Shown: positions 13,090 through 24,836 of the stretch, one piece after another
How positions within the stretch are numbered: the stretch's first letter is position 1
Layout: every line of letters starts with the position of its first letter
NCBI GenBank assembly: GCA_020055645.1
Contig: CM034546.1
Location: forward strand, 35,092,001-35,156,000
Length of the DNA: 64,000 nucleotides
Reading direction: 5' to 3'
Origin: Tomocerus qinae
Lineage: Eukaryota > Arthropoda > Collembola > Entomobryomorpha > Tomoceridae
The notes under the pieces: model-generated
Told to the model about the DNA's origin: nothing
The model's database searches: none
Seen by the model: the letters and a program-made list of their open reading frames with translations, nothing else
Position numbers and translations under genes: made by a program

Positions 13090-15623
13090 TATTATTTTGC
13101 ATGTAACCGGGAAGGTTTAAAATGAAACTGTAAATTGAGAAAAACGCAAGAAATTTTGGTGAATTATCGTATTACTTAAAAAGAGTCTACTACAGCGCAC
13201 TGATAAACAAAACTGTACCCACGAATGATAATACATTTAATATTTCCCAAAATTAGAAAGGAAATTAAATAGGTATATCGAATACATTATGAAGTTTACC
13301 TCTATGCTTCTGATTTTAATCGCTACCCTAAAATGATCACTATCGCACGTAAATTGTAACCCAACCTTGATCCTTAATTAGTAGTATTTTATTTATTTTC
13401 AATGTATAATTGACACAAGCTGCAGATTTTTCCAGAGTGATTTTGTACAAATAAATTGCTAGTATTTTACCAATACAAGTATAAAAATTTCTTGTTATTA
13501 TTTCTGCCTTCTCGCGTTTATACAAAAGTCGTGGTATTTTACTGAACTTATTTTTCGCAAATTGTTTGAAATGCAATTAATGTATACTGCGAAGAGAAAG
13601 ACATACTGTCAGCGCTGGTAACTTTATTTTTGGTAGTCCATAGTTATCATTTAGGCTTTTGATAGGAGCATTTATTTAAGTAGTCTAATACCATTTAGTA
13701 CAGCACTGTCTGAAATCCATAATTTTCAGATAAGATAATTATGGTATTATTATTAAGACACTATAAGTATTAGGCATTAGGTCATATCATAGAAAAAGTA
13801 AGTAGGTAGTAGTGCATTTGTGATTGTGATGATGGGTCGATAGCTAATTAATATTTGAGTATAATTGATTTTTTACAAGGTGAGGTTGCATGAACAATGC
13901 TATTTTAGGATCGTAATACTTACAACCAGGAAAATTAATCTGTGGATAAAAGTAGAAATTATCACATTCATTAAAAATTGCATGTCTACTTAACTTGTTA
14001 ATCAGAGGCTAATTGAATAACTTTGTACTATATATCTTATTGCTTGACGCGTTTGTAAGTATCTGCGTCTTCCATAAAATTATATAGGTATGTACACAAA
14101 ATGGTACTTATAATAATCTAATCTATTTACGTATATTATTATACTTATAGATATATTTAAAAATGGGACAGGTTAGGAAGATATTAGCTTAGCAACCTAA
14201 GGAAAAGGAATACATACAATAGAGTTTAAATGACCAAAAATGTCATTAGAAATTTAAAAATTCGTAAAGGTTTGTAAATTTGAAAATATACCGCAGTGAC
14301 TAATGACTTGTTTGACCACTGAACCTCCAAAGATGCCAAAATATTACTAAATTTAACGTAAGTAGCCTGGAGAATTTTTATTTAGTATTAGTTGTTAAAT
14401 TAGTATCCTGGCTAACAATTTCCCTATTGGAAATATGTTTATCATTTACTATTTTTTGGTCTATATTCAGGGAAGAGAAGCTCGTGAGATGTACCCCGAA
14501 ATTTAGTCTTTTAAACCTATCTCCCAAATTTGCTTATTACCTATTTCAATAGAAGAGAATCTAGTATGTTGCAAGGATGGAGAAAGGCTGTATCCATACG
14601 TTCAGTTTGGTATAGAAATTATCCACTATATATTTTTAGTTTGGTACAGGATAATGTGAAGTGTCCACTTTTCCTAGTATGAATAGTAGATGAGGTAGAA
14701 GACGTTAAAGAAGAACAATCCTTCCTATACATTATTAATTTTCTATTCCATCAGGTCTTCCTTCATCAATCGATAATTAGCAATAACAATTAAGATGAAG
14801 TACTTACACATGGAAAAATAGAGCATTCGTGACGATTTTAATTGTTTCAACCGTAAGTAAGGTTTTATAGTTTTAGTGTCGTCGTTTGACAAGTTAATAT
14901 TTATCATGACTTAGATAACTTGTATTAGGTACCTATTGGAATAAGCAGATATACTACTTTTTGCAGCTTTCTTCTGTATTTATTTTATGTATGTATGTAG
15001 ACTTTTTTCCTTCAGCAGTTTTGATAGTTTTAAATTCTATACTTAAAAAATGTCTGTAAGTTAAATGTTGAACACAAAAAAGCAGTCAGTTTCCTAAATT
15101 CCTAAAAGTTCATGGAAATATTCTCTGTTATTAATCAAGCTAGTATTTCCCTTGGTTTTCTTTAAATTAAAAATTAGCATTTACTTACGAAGGGTATTAA
15201 AAACTAAAGGTAAGAGCTTTTTCGTTAGCAATACATAATAAATAAATATCACATTAAGTTAAAAAGCATGAGTTGCTTTCCGTTTATGAATATTTCACCG
15301 ACAATAATAAATTAGTATAAGACTTCACTGCTGCAGTCTTTTTGTTCTGTCTTCAATTTAAAATATATTGTAATAGTAGTTCAGGTTAAGGTTGGATATT
15401 TATTCTGCTCTAAAATTCATAAAATCCGTATACCTTCAATCTTACGAAGCGTAGGAATTCAAATTTAAAATATAATACTCTCCGACGTTTTCTTGAAGAC
15501 TTTTTAAAAAATAAGAAATCGGTTAGTGATTTTCGATTAGCAGAAATAACCGAAAACCAGCATAAATAGTCAACCAAAATTTATGATAAAATAGAACATA
15601 ATCATAATTTGATTCAAATAGAA
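13090..15623. other. Intergenic spacer between divergent IR genes
   Basis: AT-rich sequence with no frame that looks coding and no clear repeat. It must hold the promoters of the two diverging IR genes. No convincing TATA box decides a start on either side. Confidence 0.6.
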
Positions 15624-18071
15624 ATGACTAAATTTGTAGTGTTGATCCAATTTATATTTGGATTTTGTATATGTTGGGATTTGAAAAGCATTGCTTATTT
15701 AGAAAGTGATTGTCATATAAATCTTGTTTTCCAGCCAAAGACTTTTACAAACATTTTGGATGATTCATTGAATGGTCAATTGCAAGAAATAAATATTCCT
15801 TTTGGATTAACAAAACTGGGGACTAGTAATAACAATTGTGATAAATATGAAGCAACTATACTTTACGGTAGCCCCTACTGTCGTTTTTCAAAGAGCCAAA
15901 AGAAATTGAAACGTTCTTCTCCATATTCCCTGGATCGATATGTTTGTTTGGCGTACATAGTGGTAAATTTCGTTAGATCATCAGAAGATGAGATGAAAGT
16001 AATTAATTACATAAGTGACACGTTTTCTAACGACCAATATATTTACCAAGCACAGAAAATGAATTGGGCTCCAAAATATAATTTTGAGGAACATACTTCA
16101 GTTTATCTACTTATGGAGAAAAGCACCATAGAGTTAGTTAAATCAGGCAAAAATATTTTTAGCGTCTCCGAGGATAGCCAACGTGCAATACTACATGCAA
16201 CTCGTATCTATCGTCTTTTCTACCGCAAATCTTGGTTTATTCTGTCGGACGATGAAAACGATCCTTTTGTATATTTTATCAATGTACAGGTAATAGGAAG
16301 TGTATTTGTCTTCTTATCAACTTTAAAGTATTGAATGGTCCCTTTGTGCTCACAAAAAAATTGTTTTGGACAAAATATGCGTCGACTAGCTGGGAAAAAC
16401 TTTTTTGCAGAAAGCAACATTGCAACTACATCAGGATTGGTAGTTAACACTTTTGAATCGTTTTGGAATCAAGGTGCAAGAGAAGTAGAAAATTGTGGAC
16501 CACCAATAATGAAAACTTCATTTACAAAATATTTCCCTCTAGCAGAATTTGGTCCATATATTCCTATAACTTCAATGATGTTTCAATCCCTTCCTAATTC
16601 TACTATTGTAGTTGGAGATTGTTTTGATAGTAATAATTATATGGAGATATTTTTTCAAGTAGAGAGCATCGAAGGAGATCCTTCTGGTGCTCATTTAATA
16701 TTGTTTCCTACAAAAGAAGATTCTGTCAATTTTATTTCTTGCGTTGTTCTGGAAGAAGGAAATCTTTCCTTTTATGGATATTTTCAACCGTTTCAATTCC
16801 ATGCTTGGCTTGCGTTACTCATTTCGATTGTCATTCTAATTACATTTGTACATGGTGTCACATTTTTTAAGAAAGACAAAGAAATTTCTATAACTTTCAT
16901 GGTTTGGGCATATTTATTGGAAATTAGTTATTCATCACTGACTAATAAAGCTACGTGGATCAAAGTGATAATTGGTCCATTGTTATTAATGTTTATTGTA
17001 GTAACAAATGGATACAAGGGAATTGTCACCACGGATTTAGTTGAGCCACGTCCAGTCAAAAAAATTGAATCGATGGAACATTTGGCTAATTTATCTGGCA
17101 TTACTGCTCTCAGTGAGATTTATTATAACTATGGCGACGATCCTTTCAACGTTCCTAACAATATTCTTGAAATGATAATCGGTAGAACAGAGTTATACTA
17201 CAATCAAAACTGTCCAAATTTGAGAGATGTCAATTGCGATTATATAAGTGGATTTAAAGGTAATTTTTCGTTGGAAAATGTACAGCAACGAAAAGATGAT
17301 CGTGCAGTTATTCATGCCATTAATAACGGCCGAGGAAATTATGACAACCTTTTATTTAATTTGCGAAATATGTTACAAACGATGCTTGATCTGCATAAGA
17401 AAACAATTAGTGTAAAAATGTCTAAAATTATCAAAGCAATTTTCAAAAAAAATCAAATTCCAATTGGATTTACTTACACCAGTCCTCAGAAATGGATTTC
17501 GCAATGCAATCAATCTGTATTTATTATCAGAAGTTCTCGCTTGCATTTGACTTTTAATGACTCCCATTGGAATCCACAGATTGGCGGTGTTCGCCCGATC
17601 AGAAAATTATATCAGGGAAAGGATGATACTCACTTCTTCCCTCTGTACGTTTATACTTATGTTAGAAATCGGGAAATGCCCATGTTCACTACTTTCTTGA
17701 AAGAAAAATTGTTTGCTGTTACGCAATCAGGACTTCTCCAATTATGGTTAGACCATTATAAAACACTCAATTATACAAAATGCAGAAAATGTTGGGAAAG
17801 AACTCTACCCCGTCCTATAACCTTTAATAATTCAAAAATCGGGACAATATTTTATATTTGCTCTTCTGTAGCACTCATTTATGCTGCCGCGTTTTCATTT
17901 GAAAATCGTTGGTACATAAAGAACAAAATCATTAAATTTTGGTTTTATATTCGTAAGATTTCTAAAATTGTACAACACAAAGTTAGTACTGGAATTCTGT
18001 TTTTAATTAATAATATTCGACGAAGCAGAAAAAATTATGCCCAGAAAAAGGTCCAAAGGCTTTCACGCTAA
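15624..18071 (+). CDS. Divergent ionotropic receptor crossed by one in-frame UGA
   Basis: The likely start is ATG 15624 (MTKFVVLIQFIFGFCICW, a signal peptide). The frame runs to a UGA at 16332-16334 and continues in the same frame to 18071. Together the two parts span 815 codons plus the stop, a little long for an IR. The downstream part has TM1 (HAWLALLISIVILITFVHG), a short pore region, TM2 (VIIGPLLLMFIVVTNGYKGI), an extracellular lobe with cysteines and TM3 (IGTIFYICSSVALIYAAAF). No GT-AG intron with correct phase that removes the UGA was found: a GTAATAG donor at 16290 has only out-of-phase acceptors nearby. The UGA sits where Trp would suit (TLKY, stop, MVPLC). Options are a recent pseudogene allele, stop-codon readthrough, an unseen intron or a base error. 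Everything else is intact, which argues for a young lesion or a functional stop. Confidence 0.75.
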
Positions 18072-19650
18072 ACACAGCTCTCTGCAAGACATTGAACAAT
18101 TTTTGAAGACGACAGAAACTTTCATTGGAAAATGCAACAATACTCTAGCTACCTTTTTGTAGGTGAATTTATAAACTTGTGGATTTAATTCAAATTATAA
18201 GTATATATTTCACTACTTTATATTCGTAGTAATTATATGCATTTTTAATTATATATTTTATATATTTGTGTATACTCATATAATTGCAATGCATAACTAT
18301 TTAAATAGAAGCTTCAGCACAAAGATTGTATCCCAGCCATTTAAAGGATATAGAATGCGGTTTATTTCATTGTAGTGAAATAATATTATTTTGCGGTAAT
18401 AAATACCTAAGACAAAGAAGCGTGTCTATAATATGCAATACATAGCTTAGGTATACACATTATTATTACTGCAGGTGAACTATCTGACAAGGCAAATTAA
18501 CTCGATAACCATATTTCTATTCGATTATGATGGATTAAACCATCAAATCATTACTTACTGAGCATACAAGGAGACTACTTAAAAGAAATGAATTTAATGA
18601 ATCTCTTTATTATATTCACAGTAACATTAAAATAATAATAGCTTATGACAAAAGCCTTGGCTGTTAGCCATGGTGATTTCAAGTTAGAGACAATGGACTT
18701 GAGCCATGTTACATCAGGGATGCTACTTATACTTTAAGACGAAAGAACAGCAATGTGTCAAAGGCACGATGTTTTAAGCCAAAGTTTTTAGCCTGCTTGA
18801 TTTCCACATAATATAATTTTCAATGAAGGAAGACTGTAAGGGTAATAGTAATACCGAATAATGGTTTGTACATAAATTGTATTAACCTATTTCATTGGTC
18901 GTTAGAATTAATTAGTAGCAAAAGTATTATCTTAACATTGGTGCACTCCAATTTTTAGTTTAGGTAAATAAAAAAAGCAAATGGCGATTTATTAAAAAGC
19001 AGGCGAAAAAAATAAAATTGCAAAACTAATGATGTCACTGTCTTTATTGTATAGTAAATGTTATTCTTGGAAACTAGCAACACTGACGTTGTGCTACTTT
19101 ATACTTTTGAGCAGTTTTGCTGCTGTTTATTTATAGAGATGAATGTGATGAACAGATGTGACGGCGAATAATTCAATTTTTATGGTATTTATTGCCAATG
19201 AATTTTCACAACTACATCCTGCTGACAATATATGTACATGTATTAAATTATTTTGCTTTTTAACCTTTATTGAATTTAGTTTAAATTAAAAAAATATCGA
19301 GACTGTTAATATCTAATGAGATACTATATAAGTTGGCTTTTAAGGATTTTAGTTGAGTCTTCAATTTTTTATGGCAAAATTAAATTTTACCTAAATATAA
19401 ACACTAAACACCTTGGCAGATTCGAGGAAATACTTATAAATGCACAATTGCACTCGGTCTTCGACATATGGTGTCCTAAATTGTCTGTTATTTTGAAATG
19501 CATTAGCAAACAGTATTAACCAACACGTCCTTGTTTGTTGTTTATTTACAATGCTGTTCTTCTTTGTCACTAAAACGTTCTTCTTCGTTATACCCACAAT
19601 GTTTTCATGCATGACTGTGCATTTAGGGAAGCAATTTAGAAATCTTGGTT
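18072..19650. other. Intergenic spacer
   Basis: AT-rich spacer between the second IR and the SnoaL-like gene. No supported gene, structural RNA or terminal repeats were seen. Short frames here look like chance. Confidence 0.55.
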
Positions 19651-19653
19651 TTC

Positions 19654-19661
19654 ATATATAA
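19654..19661 (+). promoter_or_regulatory. Candidate TATA box of the SnoaL-like gene
   Basis: The string catatataagtg ends about 90 bases before the ATG at 19754, a normal TATA-to-start distance with a short 5' UTR. The match is good, but AT-rich surroundings make chance matches common. Confidence 0.4.
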
Positions 19662-19753
19662 GTGAATAAACTCTGTAAAATTAGTAGTTACAGGTTTGTC
19701 TTTAGTTCTTCAAGTATTATATCATTTCAACTCATCTTAACTCGCGTACCAAA

Positions 19754-20361
19754 ATGAAGACTATTATCGTAATAACCCTAATGGTATTTTCAGGTACTTT
19801 ATTATCTACTAAATATTAAAACCTTAAAATAAATTCTATAAATTTTGTAGCATAAATATTATTCAATCTAATAGATTTCTCATTATAATTAATATGTTGT
19901 TATTTACTATTAATTTTTATATTAATAATGTTTGCATAGTTACAATCGAATGTACATGTGAATATCGAGCATGGAAGCACCCAGGTAAAGTGCGTGAGAA
20001 AAGAAATAAGGAATTGGTTCTCGAATTTTACCAGAGACTTTTCGGAGATAAAGATTTTAGCGCTATTGACGAGTTCCTGGGAGACCCTTACATTCAGCAC
20101 AATCCTCTTGTTAGAGATGGTAAAGAAGGGTTAAGAGAATTTGCTCAAACAGCGCTGAAGGATGAACCGAGACAAAGACTGGACATTAGACGGGTGGGGG
20201 CTGATGGTGATCTAGTCTGGATTCATTTGAGAATGAATCTTTTTGGAAAGGAAAATGCTATTATGGACGTTTTTAGGGTTGAAAATGATAAAATTGTGGA
20301 GCATTGGGATGTAATCCAAGAAGTGCCAAAAACATCTCTGAACAATAATACAATGTTTTAA
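19754..20361 (+). CDS. Secreted SnoaL-like (NTF2-fold) protein
   Basis: Two exons, 19754-19793 and 19940-20361, joined by a phase-1 GT-AG intron of 146 bases, give 153 residues. The first exon encodes MKTIIVITLMVFS, completing a signal peptide that ends near the Cys residues in ECTCEY. The mature part is a single SnoaL/NTF2-like domain: KELVLEFYQRLFGDKDFSAI, a YIQHNPL motif, a predicted strand-rich half (DLVWIHLRMNLFGKENAIMD) and the family ending VFRVENDKIVEHWDVIQEVP. This resembles bacterial predicted SnoaL-like aldol-condensation-type proteins, whose enzymatic role is mostly unproven; the His in IQHNP and the EHWD end are family hallmarks. A bacterial-looking domain behind a eukaryotic signal exon suggests horizontal transfer followed by secretion, but this is inference. 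Confidence 0.8.
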
Positions 20362-20904
20362 TTACATGAAAATGACGTGGAATATTGTGAATATTGCGAT
20401 TAGATTACAAAATGAATTTTATCTAATTAAATGATTTCACTTTCTGCATTACGATCAATCCTTGAATTTAAATATTATTAATATTAAACCTATCCAATTG
20501 GACCATCATATAATAATATATTCATTCCATTGCATAAAACTACAGTACGTATATATGTATATTTCAAACAAGTAAAGGTAGGCTTATAGTTTTTCCCCTA
20601 AGTACACAGTACACAGTATGAAAACTAGAAGCAATGCATAAGACGAGATAAAACCAACTAACTCCAATTTTGGTATTCGTATGGAGCATAACATCTTTTG
20701 AGACTAAATCCATGAGTGAATCTGAAATTCCTAAGTATTACTGGTGTCCTAGTATTAATAAAAAACAATCGCAACTGTTGCAAAACATTGGTTTATGTAG
20801 AGTCCGATTCTAAAAAGGTTCAGAACGCCCAATTTAAAAAAGGATTAATGATTCTACTTTTCAAAGTTGTAAAAAAAATGCTGCAACTATCTCATTAAAT
20901 AAAT

Positions 20905-22555
20905 TTAATTACACCGAGTAAAGTGATACTGCACTTTTAGCTAATTCAAAAACTAGTGCTACAGTTCTTTTTAATATGGCTAACAATCTTTTCAATGAAA
21001 TTGGATTATCCTTGAATGTGGAGAAAACTAATGTCATCAACATAGAAAATGGAAAATTAATCGAAAAGAGCTTGCAAATTACAGCTGATCAAAGCATTAC
21101 ATCAATTCAAGAAGGAACTGTTATCGAATATCTTGGGATAAATTTTTCCAATGAAATAGTTTTGGATAAAAAAGCTTTCCTCAAGGAATTAACATCTAGT
21201 CTTAATGTTCCAGTTTCAACTCCATTGCTTTTCCCCAATCAAAAGTTAAGCATAGTCAACACATTCGTTTGGCCTAAATTTGTATATTCTATACAATCAA
21301 CACCTCTCTGCAATCTATCTAAATGCTTTCTTGAGGATATCGACAAAATCATAAGAAGTTCTGTCAAGGAAATGTTGATGTTACCGAGTGATTTCCCTAA
21401 CAATTGCATGTATTCAAGTACAAAACACAAAGGATTGGGCGTTATACGATCTTTATGGGAAGCTCCTCTCCAAAATTTTAATATCAGTCTTACTTTGTTA
21501 AGATACAACAATAAATATGTTTTGGAATTACGTGACTTAAACAAACATCAGGAAAAATGTCTCGAAAGGATGGATATAATTGAAGAAGTGAAAAATATAG
21601 ATATACCTAGTCTTTCAGTAAGACAAGTTTCCCAAAAAATTCGGGAAATTTTGAGAAACAGAGAATTTTCATCATGGTGCTCTCTTAATTTTCATGGTAG
21701 AGGTGTCAGTCAGTTCAAACAATGTGAGAAAATCAATAAATCCCTTTTCTATAAGACAGGCCTGACTAGTACAGAATGGACTCATTACTTGAAAATGATT
21801 CCAAATGTGACTGCCAGTAGATCTATCCCTGGACGATCCCAAGATGGGGCCCATTGCAGAAGATGTAATGAGATTAATGAAACTTTACCCCATATTCTTG
21901 GTTTTTGTCCTTTTGGATTACAACACCGCAACACTAGGCATCACCAAATCAGAACAATTATCGCAAACGCATTCCGCAACAAAGGACTAGATGTATATGA
22001 GGAAATTCATACTATAGCTACTAACAATTCAAATAGAAGGGTTGACATTCTTGTATTAAACCATTTGGAACAATCAGCTCTCATTCTAGATCCCACCATA
22101 CGTTTTGAAAGTAATTCTGATCAGGCGACAACGGTGGATTTAGAAAAGAAAAGTATCTACGAAGATTGTGTTGCAGACCTCCAACGTAAATACTCCATAA
22201 GTTATCGTTTTGAAGTAATTGGGCTTTTTATTGGAGCTCGCGGAACAATTACTACTTTTCTTGAAGATTTCTGTAAGAGATTCAAAATTCCTACTGAGAT
22301 TTTGGAGGAAGTGGCAATTACTGCTATAAAAGGATCTACTTCAATTTTACAGAACCATTTATTTAAATCTCAAACATAATGTCATATTATTTCACTTTTC
22401 ATAATACTATTACTTACTACGTTACTTTTCTGTTTTTCGTTATTGAATTTTTCTGCTGTGTCTGAAGGCAATCTCAGTTTGAGACAGTAGTAAAATGTAT
22501 ATATACAATATGTAGTAAAATTGGTCCTCTGGGGCCGCAATCAAAATCTATCTAT
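20905..22555 (+). mobile_element. 5'-truncated non-LTR retrotransposon (LINE) with restriction-like endonuclease
   Basis: A LINE remnant that starts inside the reverse transcriptase just around the catalytic YADD region (the frame reads SDTALLANS after a stop at about 20919) and keeps the whole C-terminal half. The CCHC knuckle followed by a PD-(D/E)XK-type endonuclease places it with the R2/CRE/NeSL-type early-branching LINEs rather than the APE-type ones. After the stop there is a 3' tail of about 170 bases ending near gcaatcaaaatctatctatata, with no clear poly(A). Truncation at the 5' end is the usual result of target-primed reverse transcription. Target-site duplications could not be fixed. 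Confidence 0.7.
20976..22379 (+). CDS. LINE ORF fragment: RT thumb, CCHC and restriction-like endonuclease
   Basis: 467 residues from the first ATG; the frame is open a little further upstream. The first 60 residues match the RT region after the active site (NEIGLSLNVEKTNVI, then IEYLGINFS). A helical thumb/linker region follows. Near residue 288 is CRRCNEINETLPHILGFC, the C-x2-C-x(n)-H-x4-C knuckle characteristic of R2-type elements. Downstream are the endonuclease residues RRVDILVL and LDPTIRFE, in the places of the R-P-D and D/E positions. The uninterrupted frame of more than 460 codons suggests a fairly recent insertion. With the RT catalytic core missing, this copy cannot move on its own. 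Confidence 0.75.
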   Translation: MANNLFNEIGLSLNVEKTNVINIENGKLIEKSLQITADQSITSIQEGTVIEYLGINFSNEIVLDKKAFLKELTSSLNVPVSTPLLFPNQKLSIVNTFVWPKFVYSIQSTPLCNLSKCFLEDIDKIIRSSVKEMLMLPSDFPNNCMYSSTKHKGLGVIRSLWEAPLQNFNISLTLLRYNNKYVLELRDLNKHQEKCLERMDIIEEVKNIDIPSLSVRQVSQKIREILRNREFSSWCSLNFHGRGVSQFKQCEKINKSLFYKTGLTSTEWTHYLKMIPNVTASRSIPGRSQDGAHCRRCNEINETLPHILGFCPFGLQHRNTRHHQIRTIIANAFRNKGLDVYEEIHTIATNNSNRRVDILVLNHLEQSALILDPTIRFESNSDQATTVDLEKKSIYEDCVADLQRKYSISYRFEVIGLFIGARGTITTFLEDFCKRFKIPTEILEEVAITAIKGSTSILQNHLFKSQT

Positions 22556-22779
22556 ATAAACATGCAATCTTATCAATGAATTTCGTTCGTATTGAACCAA
22601 CGTCGTAAGTTAATTTATCTAATCAATAACTCCATTGTGAATTATTATTTCAATCTCATTAGATAGTGTACAGACGAATATTTCAATGAATGAACCATCA
22701 CAAACCAAAATAAAATGCATTCATCAGCTACATGAATTATATAATATATTTCTTAACTTTCATAAATAATATGTCTTAT

Positions 22780-24183
22780 TTAATTACATTGCCACTGCAC
22801 CAACTGATTATAATCGTGACTCCTGCCTGCAGTCAGGTCTAAGCATTTGCCAGTTCCAACATTCAAAATATAACCGTTAGAGTGATACCATTGTAAACTT
22901 CGGTCTTGGGAGTTGCAGTTCATTTGAGCAATATATACGCCGTCACATGAAGATGCATGTGGAGGTATACCGATACATTTCCTTGTTTTTACTTCTTTAA
23001 GTTGAAAAAAACTTCCAATTTGAACTCGAATCCATCGCTGGTTTGTTCCGCCATGGCACTTATGTTGTATAATCGGGTTGTGAGCCTGTGTATATCCTCC
23101 AAGGTTGTCAACGCACTTGCGCGTAGTTGCATGCCTTATTTCAAAAACTGCACCATCATTGTCGCCACCGACAACCGTCATCGTCCACTGTTGGTTTGGA
23201 TTGGCTCGTGACTGATTATTTTGCAGTGTGATTTCACCAATATCAAAAGCTGTTTAATAGAAACATATGTGTTACAAGAAGTTTGTACATACCGGACGTA
23301 TGTAAAATGCCTAGGATATATGTAAAGTGGAAATCCAAAATTTTGACTTTTAACGAACCTTACCTAATTTAAATCAACCAAATTTACATGAAGTACATTT
23401 TACAACCATTAAGTTGTTCTGAATTAGGTTAGTTTCGTTAAAAATCAAAATTTTGGTTTTTTTACTTTACATATATCCTATTCTTTTTGCATATGTCCGG
23501 TCTGTACAAATTTCCTGTAACATATCAAAAAAATAACTTCATCGTTCATTGGCGCATACTACGTTTCGTTTTTATATAATTTTGGAATAGGAACCATATT
23601 ATGGCAGACAGGGGAAGTTAAGGTAAACTTCCCGGGAGATAGATTCCCAGAGACTGATTTATTGCCCAAAGCAGACTTATGGAAGACTTAGCAATGAACC
23701 TTAGGACTACTTGCCATAGGAATTTATTTGTAGTTTTTGGTTGAGTATATTATTAGTGGGTTATTACTGCTATACGATTTGGCTGTATCATAGAGGCTTT
23801 CGTGAGTTTCCTGAGGAATCTATGGCGTAAATATCTAATAAAGGGCCCGGCTATCAGGGATATCAAACATTGAGTTACTTTATGGCGTGACCGAGAAAAG
23901 TTCCAAAACTCAATTTTACGGTATCTCCTTAGCTATCATTAACTACTGTCCTATATATATTCCCGATTTAGTAATCAGAGTTGCAGTACAGATAAAACAA
24001 AGTATTTACACAAATGACTAAATCCACAATAATTCTTAATACATGCCTAAGGCCAAACAAGTAAAATGGATGAATTTTCAACAATTTTTCAAAATCTAAA
24101 TTATAAATTTAAATCTTACCATTGGCACCCAAAATTACTTGCAAAAGTAACCCAACGGAGTAGCTTTTTAAACAAAATTTCAT
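22780..24183 (-). CDS. Secreted ricin-B (beta-trefoil) lectin
   Basis: Two exons on the minus strand, 24183-24120 and 23249-22780, joined by a phase-1 GT-AG intron, give 177 residues. The first exon encodes MKFCLKSYSVGLLLQVILGA, a clear signal peptide. The rest is one ricin-B lectin domain with the three expected subdomains: NPNQQW then RKCVDNLGG, TNQRW then RKCIGIP, and RSLQW then GKCLDLTAG and NQLVQWQCN. The repeated Q-x-W and C-(I/L/V)-D signatures are visible, with paired cysteines in each lobe. Such domains bind galactose/GalNAc-type sugars and occur alone or at the end of GalNAc-transferases. No transferase domain is present, so this is a free lectin, possibly digestive, defensive or cuticular. 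The intron carries a foldback element. Confidence 0.82.
23266..23526. mobile_element. Foldback MITE in the lectin intron
   Basis: Two arms of about 105 bases (23266-23372 and 23422-23526) are inverted copies of each other. Shared strings include aggatatatgtaaag, ccaaaattttga and tttgtaca. The arms match at roughly 80-85 percent by eye with small indels, around a spacer of about 50 bases. No coding capacity. A transcript of the lectin gene would fold here into a long hairpin. Confidence 0.75.
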
Positions 24184-24262
24184 TGTAAATTGGTCTTTAA
24201 ATTATTTCTATAAACAAGAGTTTGCTTATTTTGGTTGTGAGTTGCAACAGCGTTAGTATTTT

Positions 24263-24271
24263 CTATTTATA
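24263..24271 (-). promoter_or_regulatory. TATA box of the lectin gene
   Basis: On the minus strand the sequence is TATAAATAG, an excellent TATA box, 80 bases before the ATG at 24183. Initiation is expected about 30 bases downstream, near 24240-24235, leaving a 5' UTR of about 55 bases. Confidence 0.6.
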
Positions 24272-24836
24272 CGTCGTTTTCAAAAAAAGTAGATACGACA
24301 TGGGTCACTCATATGATATTTGCACTCATATCTGGTAATTTTTAATTTTGTTTTTGTTCTGATTATTATTTTTAAGAGTCGATTGTTTGTTACGATTTTT
24401 AATGTAGTATAATGACCTATTTACTGGTTCATTTCTGAATAGTTTGTCGGTGCATTATAATATTTCAGTAAATATTACGGTGATAGCGCAGAATTTATCA
24501 ATATGAAAACAAATCTTTAGAAATAAATGATCATATCCAACAAAGAGGAGATATAAATTTTAGGTCATTGATTCGGTTACGCTGAGCAATATGACAACCA
24601 CTTGACATTATTGTAAATCAATTGATGATTGATGACAAAGGAATTAAAAATGGTTTAAAGATACCTAGTTTATATGCTTCGTCAAATATTCATTATCAGA
24701 ATGAATGGTAAGCACGGTATATTTTGCCAGAGTAGACAGATTCTCAAATTCATATCAGTTTTATTTACGCATATTTACGTTAACATTACATTCTCATTTG
24801 ATGTCAACAACCAAAATCAGTGGTTCATTGTATTAA

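Noticed and set aside
16290-16414. An intron (GTAATAG donor at 16290) that would remove the IR stop codon
   Set aside because: Acceptors at 16389, 16410 and 16414 are out of phase, and the one at 16328 leaves the UGA in place.
20716-20898. Small frame before the LINE as part of the LINE
   Set aside because: No RT motif could be recognised and the frame does not lead into the LINE frame.
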